DNA of 64,000 nucleotides from Cyprinodon diabolis (taxonomy: Eukaryota; Chordata; Actinopteri; Cyprinodontiformes; Cyprinodontidae). Below are positions 1 to 11,502 of this stretch, piece by piece. Below the pieces are notes generated by a model. That model saw only the letters and a program-made list of their open reading frames with translations, made no database searches and was not told where the DNA came from. Numbering within the stretch: position 1 is the stretch's first letter; every line of letters starts with the position of its first letter. The position numbers and the translations under genes are program-made. The stretch spans positions 12,863,875 to 12,927,874 of the forward strand of contig CM060072.1 of NCBI GenBank assembly GCA_030533445.1, in the 5' to 3' direction.

Positions 1-611
1 TCCACACTAGTATTTTGCAATTTCGTTCTGCTCTTTTATGACATAAAAAGGGAAGCTGGACACCAAAACTGACTTCTTCTTCAGTGGCTGACAACACATA
101 CAGTGGTGAAGAATTGGAGATTTCAACAAATAAACGTAAGCCACTATCAGAGAGAGATGAAGCAGAATCAAAAGAGGACATTTTTGAGTAGGGGTTTCCG
201 AAATGTGGGTTTGCCCCTTGTTGGGGTGGACAAATGCAAATTAAGGGGTCACAAGATGGTTTTAACGATCATTTTTGATGTCATCCCTGAGATATATGTA
301 CCATTAGATAATTAAATGACGCATTACTGTAAGTTATTGAAAATACATTTACAATTAAACAATGAACAAAATATTTCAATGCCAAGAAATATGTAAAATT
401 TTACCAATTACCAAGAGTGAAGTAATCAAATGTATAATGACCCATTATTTTTGGGGTTGTTGGCTGAAATGTTTGCGAAACCCTGGTTTATAGCTCAGCT
501 ATGTATATGCTGATAGCAGAGGATCTAGAAGAGCTAAAAGTGCCACACAGCAGTAAAAAAACAAAATACATAGGGAATGAAGCAGAGAAAAGCAGAGGAG
601 TAACAGCAGAC

Positions 612-1251
612 TGTAATGATCTCAGAATGTAGGACCCAGAATTCGAGGCGAGACAGGCAGTGGGAAAGTTCAAAGTGTTTATTAACAGACAGGTGCGCTG
701 GACTGCTCGTCTGCTGCGGGGCGGATCTCTGCAGATATGGGAGAATACAGGTCAGTGACTGGATATGGAGCTTAACACGACTTGGAGTAAAGTCACTGAC
801 CTGATTCAAAGTTCAGTCCGTTCGAGGAGGTTTGACCGCAGTTGTGGCGGGCGACACCCCCAGAGTTCCTAGAGAGCGAGGCAGCAGACGCCGAGCAGAA
901 ACAGAGTCCAGAAGGGAAATCCAAGGCCGAAGTCAGAAGACAGTTCCAGGTTCAGAAGCCGGTAGAATCCAGGGTCAGACAGGACAAACAGAGCAGACAG
1001 GGGCAAGGCAAAAACTCGAAATCCTCAGGGCAGAAACTGGTCAATATCAGGGAAACAGGCAGACTACAGATTGCTAGGGAACGTATCACAAAAACACAAG
1101 AATAACCTGCCGCTGATGGGAGGCAAACACACAACTTAAATAGTAGAGGAACCAGGTGGAAATGATCGGCGATAATCAGCAGCAGAACCAATTAGACACG
1201 GGAGCAAGGAGCAAAGGAAAAAACCAAACCATAAGTGCCAAGATCATGACA
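612..1251 (-). mobile_element. Solo LTR, family A (copy 1)
   Basis: The element reads on the minus strand from TGTCATGATCTTGG to ...GATCATTACA. It is flanked by perfect 5-bp direct repeats CAGAC at 607-611 and 1252-1256, which is the target duplication left by an LTR-element integrase. In sense order it holds a TATA-like TATTTAAG, a long GC-richer middle, an intron-like segment (donor CAG|GTCAGTGA at 803-793, acceptor TATCTGCAG ending at 729, 72 nt), and an AATAAA poly(A) signal about 60 bases before the end. No internal coding region is attached, so it is a solo LTR left by recombination. It shares the sense motif GGACTGAACT..A....CAGGT with the copies near 48.1-48.8 kb and 58.2-58.6 kb. No coding function is inferred; the minus-strand reading frames here are incidental. 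Confidence 0.85.
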
Positions 1252-1256
1252 CAGAC

Positions 1257-3236
1257 ACATCAAATAATTTTAGGATGTGAAAAAACTACCTGATATGTAA
1301 TTTATTTCAACCTTAGTATCTGTAGTAATGTATTTATTTTGTTTTAATGATTGTTTATGTATATTTTAAATCAATTTATTAATAAAACACTTAAAAGGAG
1401 CCTGTTCAGATAAACCATTTAAAGTGAAGTAAAGGTTTTTTACCGAAAGAAATCTTCATCCTCAAACACACTTATCTACATGCTATGTTCATAATCTATG
1501 TTAATATTCTTCATTCAAAATTCATGACATCTGTATAAAATAGACTATGAGCACAACAGGTTTCTGGCGGAGTTTCTATTGTTTTCTAGGTATGAAATGA
1601 ACATGAATGGATTTTGGAACTGATCTCTTCTTTTGATCATACTTATTTAGTATTTTTTATTTTTGACAATACGTACCAATATCTAATATTATTTTTGTGA
1701 CAGTGACCTATTTCTTCCTAATTATCCTTGATCAGTATGGCTACAACCTTTTCTTTGGTTAGCTTTTTATAATATATGCACTAAAATGTATCTACATTTA
1801 AGTTTCTGCTGCATCTGTAAAATATCAGATCTCCTGACATGACTTCTCCAGGCTTTTTTGGTCAAGGCATTTTTACCAATATATCCTCAGAGTGCTACAA
1901 GCAGTGCTCAGTCCGACCAGTGCATCTGCCTATCGTCACGTTCACAGCTCCATTCCATGGAGGGAGCTAATTCTAATAATTTTAGAAAGTAGTGCAAACT
2001 GATGTCAATATGTTGCTATAATCCCACAACAATGTAGCAATGTACATTTTACCATAATAACCCTGATTGTGCGCAATTTGCCATGTACCTGAACTTTTTA
2101 TAAAGGATACAGGTACAGAGAATAAACCAGGAGTTAACTCTTTGCATCAATTCCAGTCAAATTTTGACAGTCAAATTTAAACAAAGAAATACACCAATTT
2201 TGGGTCACAGTTGTCTTTTAATTACTTTTATCTCAATAAAGTGTGAAGTAAAGCCCAAAATTGTAATATCAAATATGCTTAAGTATTCCCTATCTAAATT
2301 GCAAATTTGAAGTGAGACAAAGGGTTTTCTTCATTAAATTAAGAAGCAGATTCCTTTGTGTTTTTTTTGCATATTGAATCCTGACAGTGTTGTTTATTCC
2401 TGAGAAACAGAATCCTCTTAATAACATTAACATACAGGAGTTATTCATTATTAACATACAGGAGTGAAAATCAATTTAAATAATCTCATAATAAACACAC
2501 TTTGGCAGTTAGGCATTAGTGAATTTACTGTAAGAGTGTTGGTATTATGTAAATTTGTATACATCAGACACTGGGAGAAATGTAAATTAGTGTTGCAGTT
2601 TGTAGTATGTCTTACACAGTAACAAATAGGTTACTTAAGCCTTCTTAACATTGAAGGATTTGAAGTTCTGGGTTTGAAGCTTTCTAAATCAGTTTTTTGT
2701 TATCAGATCTTTGAGTTATTTGACAGTATTTGAAGCACACAATCCTATTTCTAAATTTAGCCCAATCTTTATGAAAAGCCTGACTGAGCTGAATAATTTT
2801 TAAGAGAGATTTGGCATTTGGCAGACTGTTTATTTTTAATCTTTTGCTTAAAGTTGTAGGGAAATCATATTTAAATGTCAAATCATTCTGGCTTAAACAT
2901 GTATATAAATGTACTCTTTTTCAGACGATATTGTGCCAGAAGAAAAAAAAAATCCTTTAATTTAATTAAAATCTGCGTTTTATTTTTCGTTATCTTATGT
3001 AGGCCAGTTAGTATTATGTCAGCTTGTACACCTAAATTCAGCCAATCATATATTAATGGTCATCTGTCAATCAAATTTTTTGGGTCATAACATCTTGATT
3101 CATATGTCACAGCTATTATATGGAATGGTTGAAATAAGAAATAAGAATCATTATTTACTTTACATTGAGTTACGTCCCAGTCTTCATGGGGATGGACAGA
3201 ACTGCTAATAGAAGCTAACAGAACTGGCAGCGGTGT
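1257..3236. other. No gene recognised
   Basis: AT-rich sequence with no recognisable coding region or repeat family. A small local duplication of ATTAACATACAGGAGT occurs near 2424-2465. Short reading frames at 2684-2881 and 2875-3090 have no family signature and are treated as chance. Confidence 0.6.
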
Positions 3237-3345
3237 GAGACAAGGGCTCAAACATGTACGGCTGTAAGCCTTCTACACCAAACAAATCTTCTGCCACCCT
3301 TGCGTTCTCTTCCACAACAACTATGTCCCCGCTTTCCTCCTCTAA
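3237..3345 (-). pseudogene. Exon fragment with LQPYMFEP motif (P2X7-intracellular-domain-type multicopy fish protein)
   Basis: The minus strand reads an acidic open segment ending EGLQPYMFEPL, preceded by EEESGDIVVVEENARVAEDL. A T-rich stretch ending in TTTAG sits just upstream like a splice acceptor, at about 3345. The [GI][LI]QPY[MQ]FEP motif is one I associate with the N-termini of multicopy teleost proteins that carry a P2X7 intracellular-type zinc domain. That association is from memory and needs a search. The frame stops about 12 codons after the motif, and no further exon is recognisable downstream on the minus strand. A splice-donor-like CTAGTG|GTAAGT lies only about 30 bases upstream of the acceptor, too close for a working intron. 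The next gene upstream is the RecQ-like exon on the other strand, so the two are head-to-head about 200 bases apart. Treated as a relic. Confidence 0.4.
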
Positions 3346-3428
3346 ATAAAAAATGTATGATGGAGTAGACTTACCACTAGCCTCATGAGACCATCCTGAT
3401 CTTGCGAGCTTTCAAGGTTTCACTCGCA

Positions 3429-3864
3429 GATCAGTCTGGCTACTTTCCATTAAAGAAAATTTGGAGGAGTTCACCAAACGAACGTCCAATCAGCGCTGGC
3501 TTTGAGGCGGGTTGAGGTGTGACGCAACGAGAAGTGCAACATGAACTCAGTCATGGCGGCTTCAGCCGATGAAACTAGAGTTAGCGTGGCTATCGAGCAA
3601 GTTTTATCGGAATTACAGAGTATTTCTTCACTGAAAGAAGAGCAAAACACTGCTCTGGAGGCTTTTCTCAGAGGAAAAGATGTTTTTGCTCTTCTCCCGA
3701 CTGGTTTCGGCAAGAGTTTGATCTATCAATTGGCTCCTCTTGTCGCTCTGTTAGGTGATCTGATTGGTTTATTTGGCCCATCTATCACCAACATAGGCCA
3801 ATCAGCTAACCAGAATTTTCGCCCCTTCCCAAAATTACTTAAACGGAAGGTTTCCAGATGGATA
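3429..3864. repeat. Imperfect inverted repeats flanking the helicase exon
   Basis: Positions 3429-3475 (TCTGGCTACTTTCC...) and the reverse complement of 3819-3864 (TCTGGAAACCTTCC...) align by eye at roughly two-thirds identity over about 45 bases. The shared core pattern is TCTGG..AC.TTCC.TT.AAG.AA.TTT. They bracket the RecQ-like exon. They may be terminal or subterminal repeats of a mobile unit, but the ends and a target duplication could not be fixed. Confidence 0.35.
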
Positions 3865-3975
3865 TGTGGAGCAAATCCAGCAAATCCATCTGGCGGAGTC
3901 AGGTTTACTCACCACGACCTCCGAGACAAAACTCTCCTTTTCTTGCATGTTTTTACAGTCCATAGTATTCCTTGA
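3541..3975 (+). pseudogene. RecQ-like helicase, N-terminal exon fragment
   Basis: An ATG-initiated frame of 144 codons. Residues 31-69 match the start of a RecQ-family superfamily II helicase: the Q-motif-like LKEEQNTALEAF, then GKDVFALLPTGFGKSLIYQLAPLV, with a Walker A (LPTGFGKS, residues 52-59) that would bind ATP phosphate. Normal RecQ cores run over 350 residues with a DEAH box and a RecQ C-terminal domain. Here homology ends at about residue 71 and the rest reads into non-coding sequence, so motifs Ia-VI are missing. Multicopy RecQ-like genes of this type occur in fish genomes, often as repeats. The upstream neighbour on the opposite strand is an LQPYMFEP exon, and imperfect inverted repeats flank this exon. 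A first-exon-only relic of a mobile or duplicated helicase gene is the likeliest reading. Confidence 0.6.
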
Positions 3976-5308
3976 CAGTGTCGTTTCTAAGTCACCAATT
4001 TGGTGCTACTTGGTCCCAATACAATTTCCCATTGGGAACCTACTAGCTTTAAGTTGCTAACTGTTTAGCAAGACCTTTCCGACAGACCAGCCACAACCAA
4101 ACTTGCTTAAAGTCGTGCACCACTGGGGAAAATTTGGAAATGCAATGGTTGAATAGTCAGTTTCCCTACGACTTTAAGGGCAAAGATAAACTTAAAAGTA
4201 AACTTTTTGATGTCTTTTGTTTTTTTAGCCAAGTTTTGTTTTCTTGTTGTTTTAGTCACTGAGAGGATCAAAGTCTTTTCCAATCTGTGTGACAGATATT
4301 AATCACCCACTAAACACTAGTTAGTTTCTGATCCAGCCAATTTTCAGCAGGCTATTAGCGAGAGCTGGAAGATCCATACCTTCTTCCAGCTCACAAGAGT
4401 TGATAATAAATATTATTTTAGAAATTATATAATCCAACATTTTTAATTGATGTTGTGAGCGCATCAGAGCGAACTGGAGCGGAGCGAAATTCTCGCTCCG
4501 GCCTTGGAAATAAAAACTGCTCTATGCTGATCTGTGTTTAATGCATAATTTATAATAGATCAGGAAGTGTTTGCTTGATGATGGAAATCTTGTATGTCTA
4601 AAACCATTCCTTTATTGTACATTTTGTTTGCTTGTCTCTCTGCAGTATTAACCAATATGATGATTTAAACTTGATCTGCTATTTTCACAGCTTTTGTGAG
4701 ACATTTTTTTTAAAGTAGGGCATTATTTCATAAAAAACTTCATTTGAATTCTATAAATCAAAGTTTTCTGCCAAACAGCAATGATGAACAGCACAACAGC
4801 ATTCTATATCCAGCAATTGTAGCATCTCAACAAGAACTGTCAGTCTGGTAAAGAATCTGGTTGTTATTCGAAATTGTAAAGGTTAACTTTTTTTGCAACA
4901 TAAAACTGAATAAAACTAGACTGAAACCTTTTTAAGTTTTAGTCGACTAAAACCGACTAAAACTATCACATATCGTAATGACTAAAGACTAAGAGTAAGA
5001 CTAAATCCAAGATGGCTGTCAAAAACCACAAAGTATGCCAATTCCAATGAATGGCACAAACACGATTAATGAAATTATTCAGTAATTCAGTTTATTTCTT
5101 ACTAAAAAAATTTTGATTGTTAATCTCTGTTGCTGTTTTGTGTGTAGAAGTTTTACCAATAGTAAATTTATAGTGCAAAAAGGTGTCTTTACAATTACAA
5201 TGTCCATTCAATGTCTAATCCAAAGTATTTCAATATAGTTCTACAGGTGAGAAGGGCCTTTTCCAAGCTTGCATTACATAATATGAATTTAAAGTTTGTA
5301 TTCTCTGT
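3976..5308. other. Intergenic with possible hAT-like MITE fragment
   Basis: No gene is seen. Around 4905-5030 the strand is dominated by GACTAAAA and AGTCGACTAAAAC motifs and reads through GACTAAATCCAAGATGGC, a composition I associate with fragments of fish hAT-type MITEs. An 8-bp-arm palindrome CGGAGCGA/TCGCTCCG lies at 4480-4500. The remainder is unremarkable AT-rich DNA. Confidence 0.35.
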
Positions 5309-5313
5309 GTAAC

Positions 5314-6177
5314 TGTTGGGGACTGGGTTGGTTCCTCCTTGTGGGGATTTTCCTGTTTCCTGCTGCTTTCACCTTCATCCACTAGATGGGGACTTGAGGC
5401 TGTACCTGGAGGGGCGCACCTGTGGGTTCTCTCTCCGCTCCTGTTCTTCATCAACTAATCATCCTAGAGCTTAAGAGGAAGCAGACTGCCAGCACCTCAT
5501 TGCTTGAGTGTTTGCCAGTTATGGTACTCTGAGCCTCCCTAGGAGAAACTCTCTGTGATCTTTCCCGGTAGATAGCCCTCAGTATTTGCCTCTTGTTGTC
5601 TGCCTTTTCCTCAGGTGATTCCTCATTAAGCTGTGGATCCTCCTTGTAAAGACCTAGCTCTGGATCCTCTCTGCTCGTTACGCTGTAGATCACCACCTAC
5701 TAGTTCCCGGAGTTCCACCCTCAACTCCTCGGTTTAATCTCAAGCAGTTCCTGGATTCTCCAGCTTGCAGTCGGATTGCTTCCCGCTCCTCCTCCCAGCC
5801 TATGCATACCTGTCTGCGCTCCATGGCAGCCTCAACAAAATCCACTGAACTCACTAGGTCAAAAACTCCTCTCTGGAACCTGGACACCCACAAAGGAACC
5901 AAACCATAACCCACATCCTTCTCCCTTCTGGATGAAGCAAAACCTCAAGCCAAGTAAGATCTATTCATTTAACTCCTCTTTAATATCCAGCTGCCTCAAA
6001 ACCTTTCCTCTCTCTCTCTCTCTGCTCAGCAGTGTGCCGACTCCTCTGTGTAACCCCTTGAGCCAAGAACCAATTCCAATCTCTGAATGTTTGTTCAGCT
6101 GTTTAAATAAACCTCATTTGCTATCTGTTCTCCTGTGGTTTTGCATGTGGGTTAGAAAACTGAAAACCAACATCAAA
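5314..6177 (+). mobile_element. Solo LTR, family B
   Basis: The segment starts TGTTGGGGACTGG. The pentamer GTAAC lies immediately before it (5309-5313) and again at 6178-6182, consistent with a 5-bp target duplication. A short inverted terminal match TGTTGG/CCAACA ends at 6172, so the exact 3' end (6172 or 6177) is uncertain. An AATAAA signal at 6106-6111 lies about 65 bases before the end, as expected for the R/U5 part of an LTR. An intron-like stretch sits at 5954-6029: donor CAA|GTAAGA and a long (CT)n tract ending GCTCAG. No internal protein-coding domain is attached. The open frames across it (81 codons on minus, 136 codons on plus) are not recognisable proteins. Confidence 0.6.
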
Positions 6178-6182
6178 GTAAC

Positions 6183-7470
6183 TTAATAACATTAAATGAA
6201 TAATTTAAAGATTTTTTGTCCCAGATCAAGTCCTTCTCATTTTCCATCTCTCCAAAGAAGAGGTACAGGTCTTCCAAGTCATTTGGTAAGAATAAATTGA
6301 AAGTACAACTTGACTATATATAGTTCTTTTAATCTTTGCATAATCACTTTCAAATCCTTTTGATTCAAAATTTGTCTGTAGAGTTCAGTGACTTATTATG
6401 AGATGTAAATAAGGCCACTGGTAATGATTAAACAGGGTGTGGTAAGTACCATGATAGATTATTGTGAAGGAATCTATGACAATGTTCCGTTTTTTAACAT
6501 AATTTGTGATGAAAGTAACAAATAGAATTTAAATGGCATAAAATGAAATGGTTGTATGTAGTTGTGGAGAAACACAGTTCTAAAAGACATGATGTCTATT
6601 ATCAACGGCTAAATATTCCTATAGGGCAGTGAAAGCTACAAACAATTTTTACAATGACAAGGCAAACTTTAAAATGAAATTTTATTATACATAAAAAACT
6701 TCTCACCACTGTTTAGGAGAAGTCTCTCAGCAATGCCAAACTTGAAGCTGTTGACTGCCTCTCTGGAAACAGGGAAATCCACTGCCTCTTTTGCAAGTAC
6801 ACTTTCAGCAACCTCAAATATCAAATGTAGTGACTATAAATGTAGGAAAGTAACAAAGTGCATATGTTTCAAAACATATATATACATGTTTATCAAAAAA
6901 TCGGACATTGTGTGAAAATATGTATGCACCCCTTAATTAAAATATTCCACATGCTGTACTGTCTTGTTTTTTGATGTTGGAAAGTATCACACGTCGAACC
7001 TTCACACGCGAAGTCCCTTTTTCCTCATGAATTCCTTTTTAACATAGACCATAAAGAATAACATTGACGGAATTTAATGCTTGAGTTAAGATAATTAAAT
7101 ATCTAGCCATACTTTGTGATTTACCAACCTTTCTGAATGTCTTGTTTTGACTCTACCAGTGGATCCAAAAAGCAAGACCTTTTATCTTGCCGGTAAATCA
7201 CCTACAAAATGTGTAATCAATAGTCTTTAAATGATTTTAATCTATGAATTCTTTGAACGACATCTTAGCACCAGGATGGAGCATAGGGTGGTGGTGATGG
7301 TGCAGAGGGGGATGGTGCTGGAGCAGAGGGAGGGAATGCTGAAGCAGAGGCAGGTGGTGATGGTGCAATGGGGGGAAAGGGGAGTGGGGGGCTGATGAAG
7401 CAGGGGATGGTGGTGCTGGGGCAGAGAGAAGAGAGGCCATAGCAGTCACTGACTGAGTAGAAACTGTATG
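6183..7470. other. Intergenic, including purine-rich low-complexity tract
   Basis: No gene is seen. At about 7275-7440 the plus strand is almost purely G/A with GGTGGTGATGGTGCAG-type imperfect repeats. The complementary strand would read a Pro/His-rich string, which I regard as low-complexity rather than a gene. Confidence 0.55.
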
Positions 7471-10400
7471 GTCTTCTTTTTTTTTTCAGACAATGTTGCA
7501 GAATCCACAGAGCTTTCAGGCAGGTTCAGAGTCCAGAGTCAGACAGGTGCAGAAGCGTACCCACAAAGACACGCACAGAAGCAGACAGGCAGGCTCAGAT
7601 GCAGACGGGCAGGCTCAGTGGTAGAGGGAAGCAGACACGAGATGTGGAACCAGGATTTCAGCAGGACTTTAAACTGGTCTCTTAGGGGATTAGAACTGAC
7701 CCTCTCCGCGTTCTGAGCCTCTTAACATCCACCTCATTATGGGAAATTCTTTATGAGATTAAAAATAAGTACTTACGGAATTTACAAACTCAGAATTCTC
7801 TCTTTATTTTCTTTTAATAATATACTGGAGGTGAAAAAAAAACATGCTTACATGCAGCAACGTTTTATCTCAGCTGTCCTCGGGACAACTCTATGTGGCT
7901 GAGCTGTACCTAATTACAGCTCAATAGGAATTCTAACACAGGTGGATGAGAGCTTAGTCGTTGGGTAGTTAGCTGCAGTTTTCATTCATTCAAAGAAATG
8001 TAACTAAATGCAGAGTTTCCAGGTTTGACCAGCACACAGGTAATGGCACAGTTAGAAAAAAAAGCTATACTCCTAAAGTTGAATCTAATGACCCTTAAGA
8101 TAACTCTGCCCAAATCCCCGGTGTGTCATGTGATCAAATGAGTGTCATTTGATTAACTTGATTAGCTTAGCTAACAACTGCGGATTGCCTTGGCTTGAGT
8201 CATCAGAAGGTCAACACATTTTTTGCAGATGAATTTTCTTCCTGAATTTCAGCAGGAATATTTTGAGGATGAATTTTTAGCAGTGACCTTTACCAGTGAA
8301 TTTCTAAAGTTGAGTATTTGCAGGTAACCTTTTGTTACCTTTTTTTATATATAAATTTCTACAGTGGAGCTTTTACAGGTGATATTTTTGTGCCATTTTT
8401 AAATTTAAAAAAAGAAGTGAAATACATTATCCCACAAGATTAGGATTCAGAGTCATTTATTAAATGTCTCAAAAAGATCTGCTTGATATGAGATCACAAT
8501 TTTATATATAACACATCCAACCTCTCGGCACTTTACAGGACAAAATGAGTGAATTCATATCCAGACATATAGTTTTTCATATAATAGTTTAACCCAAGCA
8601 TTCAGGCAGATTAAAAATGTATTGCCTACACCTCAAATTAATCTTAGTCAATAGGCAGAAAGAGTAGCCAAATGGAAACTACAGAGGCATTGGTCCAAGG
8701 ATGTTTATTTGTAGCTTAAATGTTATGGTAAATATATCTCTTCACAAGGGCTCATGGATGCCCAAGATCTAGGAAATATTGACTGAAATGCTACTTTAGA
8801 AAATTTTGAAGACACTATTCATCACCATTAACCTATACTTTTCTCTCTATTAAAACACTGGTTTAAAATTTACTTTTCTTTCTGAACGGCAAGAACTAAT
8901 TTAAACTTTATTTAAAGAATTTGTTATTTCAACATAAAGTGCTATATTTGAGCAAATTCTTAACAATTTTATTTAGATACATTGCATTGCTTAAAATTAT
9001 TTCAGCTCTAATCATGGTGTTTTAAAGATAGGGACAACATTTATATGAACTTCCTAATCTTAAGGCTGATCAATACAATTACATCACATTATCAGTAAAG
9101 TAATTTCACAGCTGCAGCCATCAATGTACACACAACTGCTTTTTATACAGGTAGAAACTTCAGTGTATCAAAAAGGACACCTCTACTGTGTCTGAATTCT
9201 TTTTTGGATAGAAAAGTTATTTTATTTTACTAAATGGCCCCCTTAAAGTTTTTTTCTTAGCACCATGGCTAAGATCCTTGATTTACTGACATAAATCTAA
9301 TATATTGTATAAATGTATGTTATGTATTATAACCTATATACTAAAAGTCTCAATTATAATGTTTGTCTTGCCTTTGAAATTACTATTTATAAGTAGTGGG
9401 TTTGCATTTTTAGAGTCAGACATGTTTTTCAATAAGGCAGCGCAGACCTGACAAAGTGACTATAGAGATTGCCATTACACTCAAACCTTTATATACAATC
9501 CTACAAAGACTACTACATTAAAATTTCTCAAGTTATCCATTTAAAGTAGACTTACACTGGCCACTACCAGTAACCACTAATGTCAAGCATTGGTTGTTGC
9601 ATTTAGACAAGTAAGTATTGATGGTCCAATCAATTTATACCTAAGTCTTAAAAAGATTGTCATTCTTTTAGGTACACTTTTCTCACAACCTCTTTTTCTA
9701 CTCTTGGTCACTTGATAAATTTGCCTTGCCTTGCCTTGCCTTGATTCTCCTCAACACTGCTGCTGCCGTTAGCCTTCTGTTATACTTCATGTACAACATC
9801 TCGACCCGTGATTTGAACTTGTGTTGGTAAATGTTAGCCTAAATGACAATTAGCATTGGTACCACTGATCTGGTCTTAACATACAGGCCTCTAGCCACGA
9901 CAGTGAACATGTGTTCTAACTTCCATTGTGCTTCTCCCTCAGTGAGCACAACAAGAGGGGCTGCTTTATTCAGCTACCAGTGTCAGCTAATTATTTCTGG
10001 CTTCCTGCTGTTCAGCAAGTTCAATTTCTCCACATCTAGCCCTCCTCCTGTGCACCACTCCTGGTCTCCCTCCCCCCCAAACTCCCTCTCAATGGAGTCA
10101 TTGGGTCAGCTCTTACTTCTGCATCCTTTCAATCCTTTTTCCCAGAGCGGTTTCTTTATTTGCCTTTTATTGTTCATAAAAAAGGTCTTTAAACATTTAC
10201 TTCTTGCTGGCCTTTCGAACAAACTTTACTTTTGTCAAAAATGCAAATTTAAGTCTTATCCTGCACATCACATACCAAGTAGATACATATTAATGAGTGA
10301 GTAAATGAAGAGTATGCAAGATAAATAAAAACATTTTGTTCATTATAAGCACATGTAATAGGAAAAAGGTATTCAACTTTTCACCTAGGTTGACTTTATC

Positions 10401-10740
10401 AAAGGCATACTAAAAACTGGATTTTTCTTAGGTAACAAAGTGATGACTCATACTTTGATGATAATAATGGCTTTTTAAGATTGACCTGTAATCTATGATT
10501 TCAGCAGCATCCTTAAATTCTGCCAATTATGTTTCTTAGCAAACTGACTTATTAAAAAGTATCTTCTTGTCAAACCTTGGCAAGACCATCACCTATAACT
10601 TACAGTACCTAATCATACAGTAATAAGGCACCACAATAACTTTGTGTAAAAAATACAGTTTACGTATAGGAAATGAAGCATACTGATGAAAATGTTTTCA
10701 AACTTTTTCGTTTGCAATTAAAAGCGTTAAGTACGAATTT
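7471..10740. other. No gene recognised
   Basis: Mostly AT-rich unique-looking DNA. 7490-7730 is GC-richer with repeated CAGACAGGCAGGCTCAGA motifs and may be a decayed retroelement piece. A short (CTTGC)n run lies at about 9722-9743. The 153-codon plus-strand frame at 9843-10304 shows no domain and runs across low-information sequence, so it is not called. Confidence 0.5.
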
Positions 10741-10759
10741 TAAATAATTTAATTTTCCA

Positions 10760-11040
10760 CCCATACAATGCCAGAGGTGCATCATCCTCTGGCAGGAGCA
10801 GAAGCCTCTCGGAGAGCCGGTGCGAGGTGAAAAAGTTGTAGCATGTGACATTGTGGTTGGCGAGCCCCTGCGTGGCCTCGAGCACCACTCCTATCCCCAG
10901 GACCCTCTTGGGGCGCACGGCTCCAACCGCTTGGCCCGTATGCATGCTCATCCTCAAGGCATAGCTGGAACTGGCGTAGCACACCACCCAAAGCTAAATC
11001 CTGTAGTTGCCCGGCTTGCTGTGGATGTACTTTCGGAATG
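10760..11040 (-). pseudogene. Degenerate GPCR-like fragment (possible TM4/extracellular loop 2)
   Basis: The minus frame reads RPKRVLGIGVVLEATQ then GLANHNVTCYNFF. This resembles the second intracellular loop, helix 4 and a glycosylated cysteine-containing second extracellular loop of a class A receptor. A stop interrupts the frame upstream, after FRKYIHSKPGNYRI. It lies downstream, in minus-strand sense, of a fragment carrying helix 7, so the receptor order is scrambled or two decayed copies lie side by side. The similarity is weak and the interpretation tentative. The region is GC-rich compared with its neighbours. Confidence 0.25.
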
Positions 11041-11502
11041 GGCACCCTCTCCCTCCTCGCCCTCAGTCTCGCGGTCCTCATCGGCTTCTCGTCGTCTTCC
11101 TCCTCTGCCGTCTTCATCTTGTTCTTCTCCTTACGTCTCCGTTGTGTCACTTTCCCCCAGTGGCGCCGCATCTCTCTCCTCTGTCTACCTTTCCATATTC
11201 GAAACCCAGGGTTGTCCTTCTCCCCCCGCTACCCACCAAGCAGCGACGACATCCCTGTCGGCATACACTGTGGTGTCCGTAGGCCGGGCGGGTGTTTTAA
11301 TGAGCCGGTGGCCAGGACGGCGGCCAGGGCATTGCGAAGGCATTGCTTGGCCTCCCCCTCGATCCACCGGATTGTGAGATGCTGGAGGGATCGGCAGGGG
11401 ATGCGGCAGGCGTAGGAGAAGGCGGAGAAGGGGGCAGGATGGAGCATGGGTGGGGTAGAGGGAGTGAAGGAAAGCTACGGGGGTACCTGGATCTTGGTGG
11501 GT

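Noticed and set aside
4480..4500. 8-bp-arm CGGAGCGA palindrome
   Set aside because: Short enough to occur by chance in a GC-rich patch; no supporting structure.
7237..7449. His/Pro-rich minus-strand frame
   Set aside because: Direct translation of a purine-rich low-complexity tract.
9843..10304. 153-codon plus-strand frame
   Set aside because: No motif, low-information composition, no conserved start context. Treated as chance.
10820..11415. Overlapping 185- and 125-codon plus-strand frames
   Set aside because: They lie in a GC-rich island antisense to receptor-like sequence and show only Ser/Pro-rich strings.
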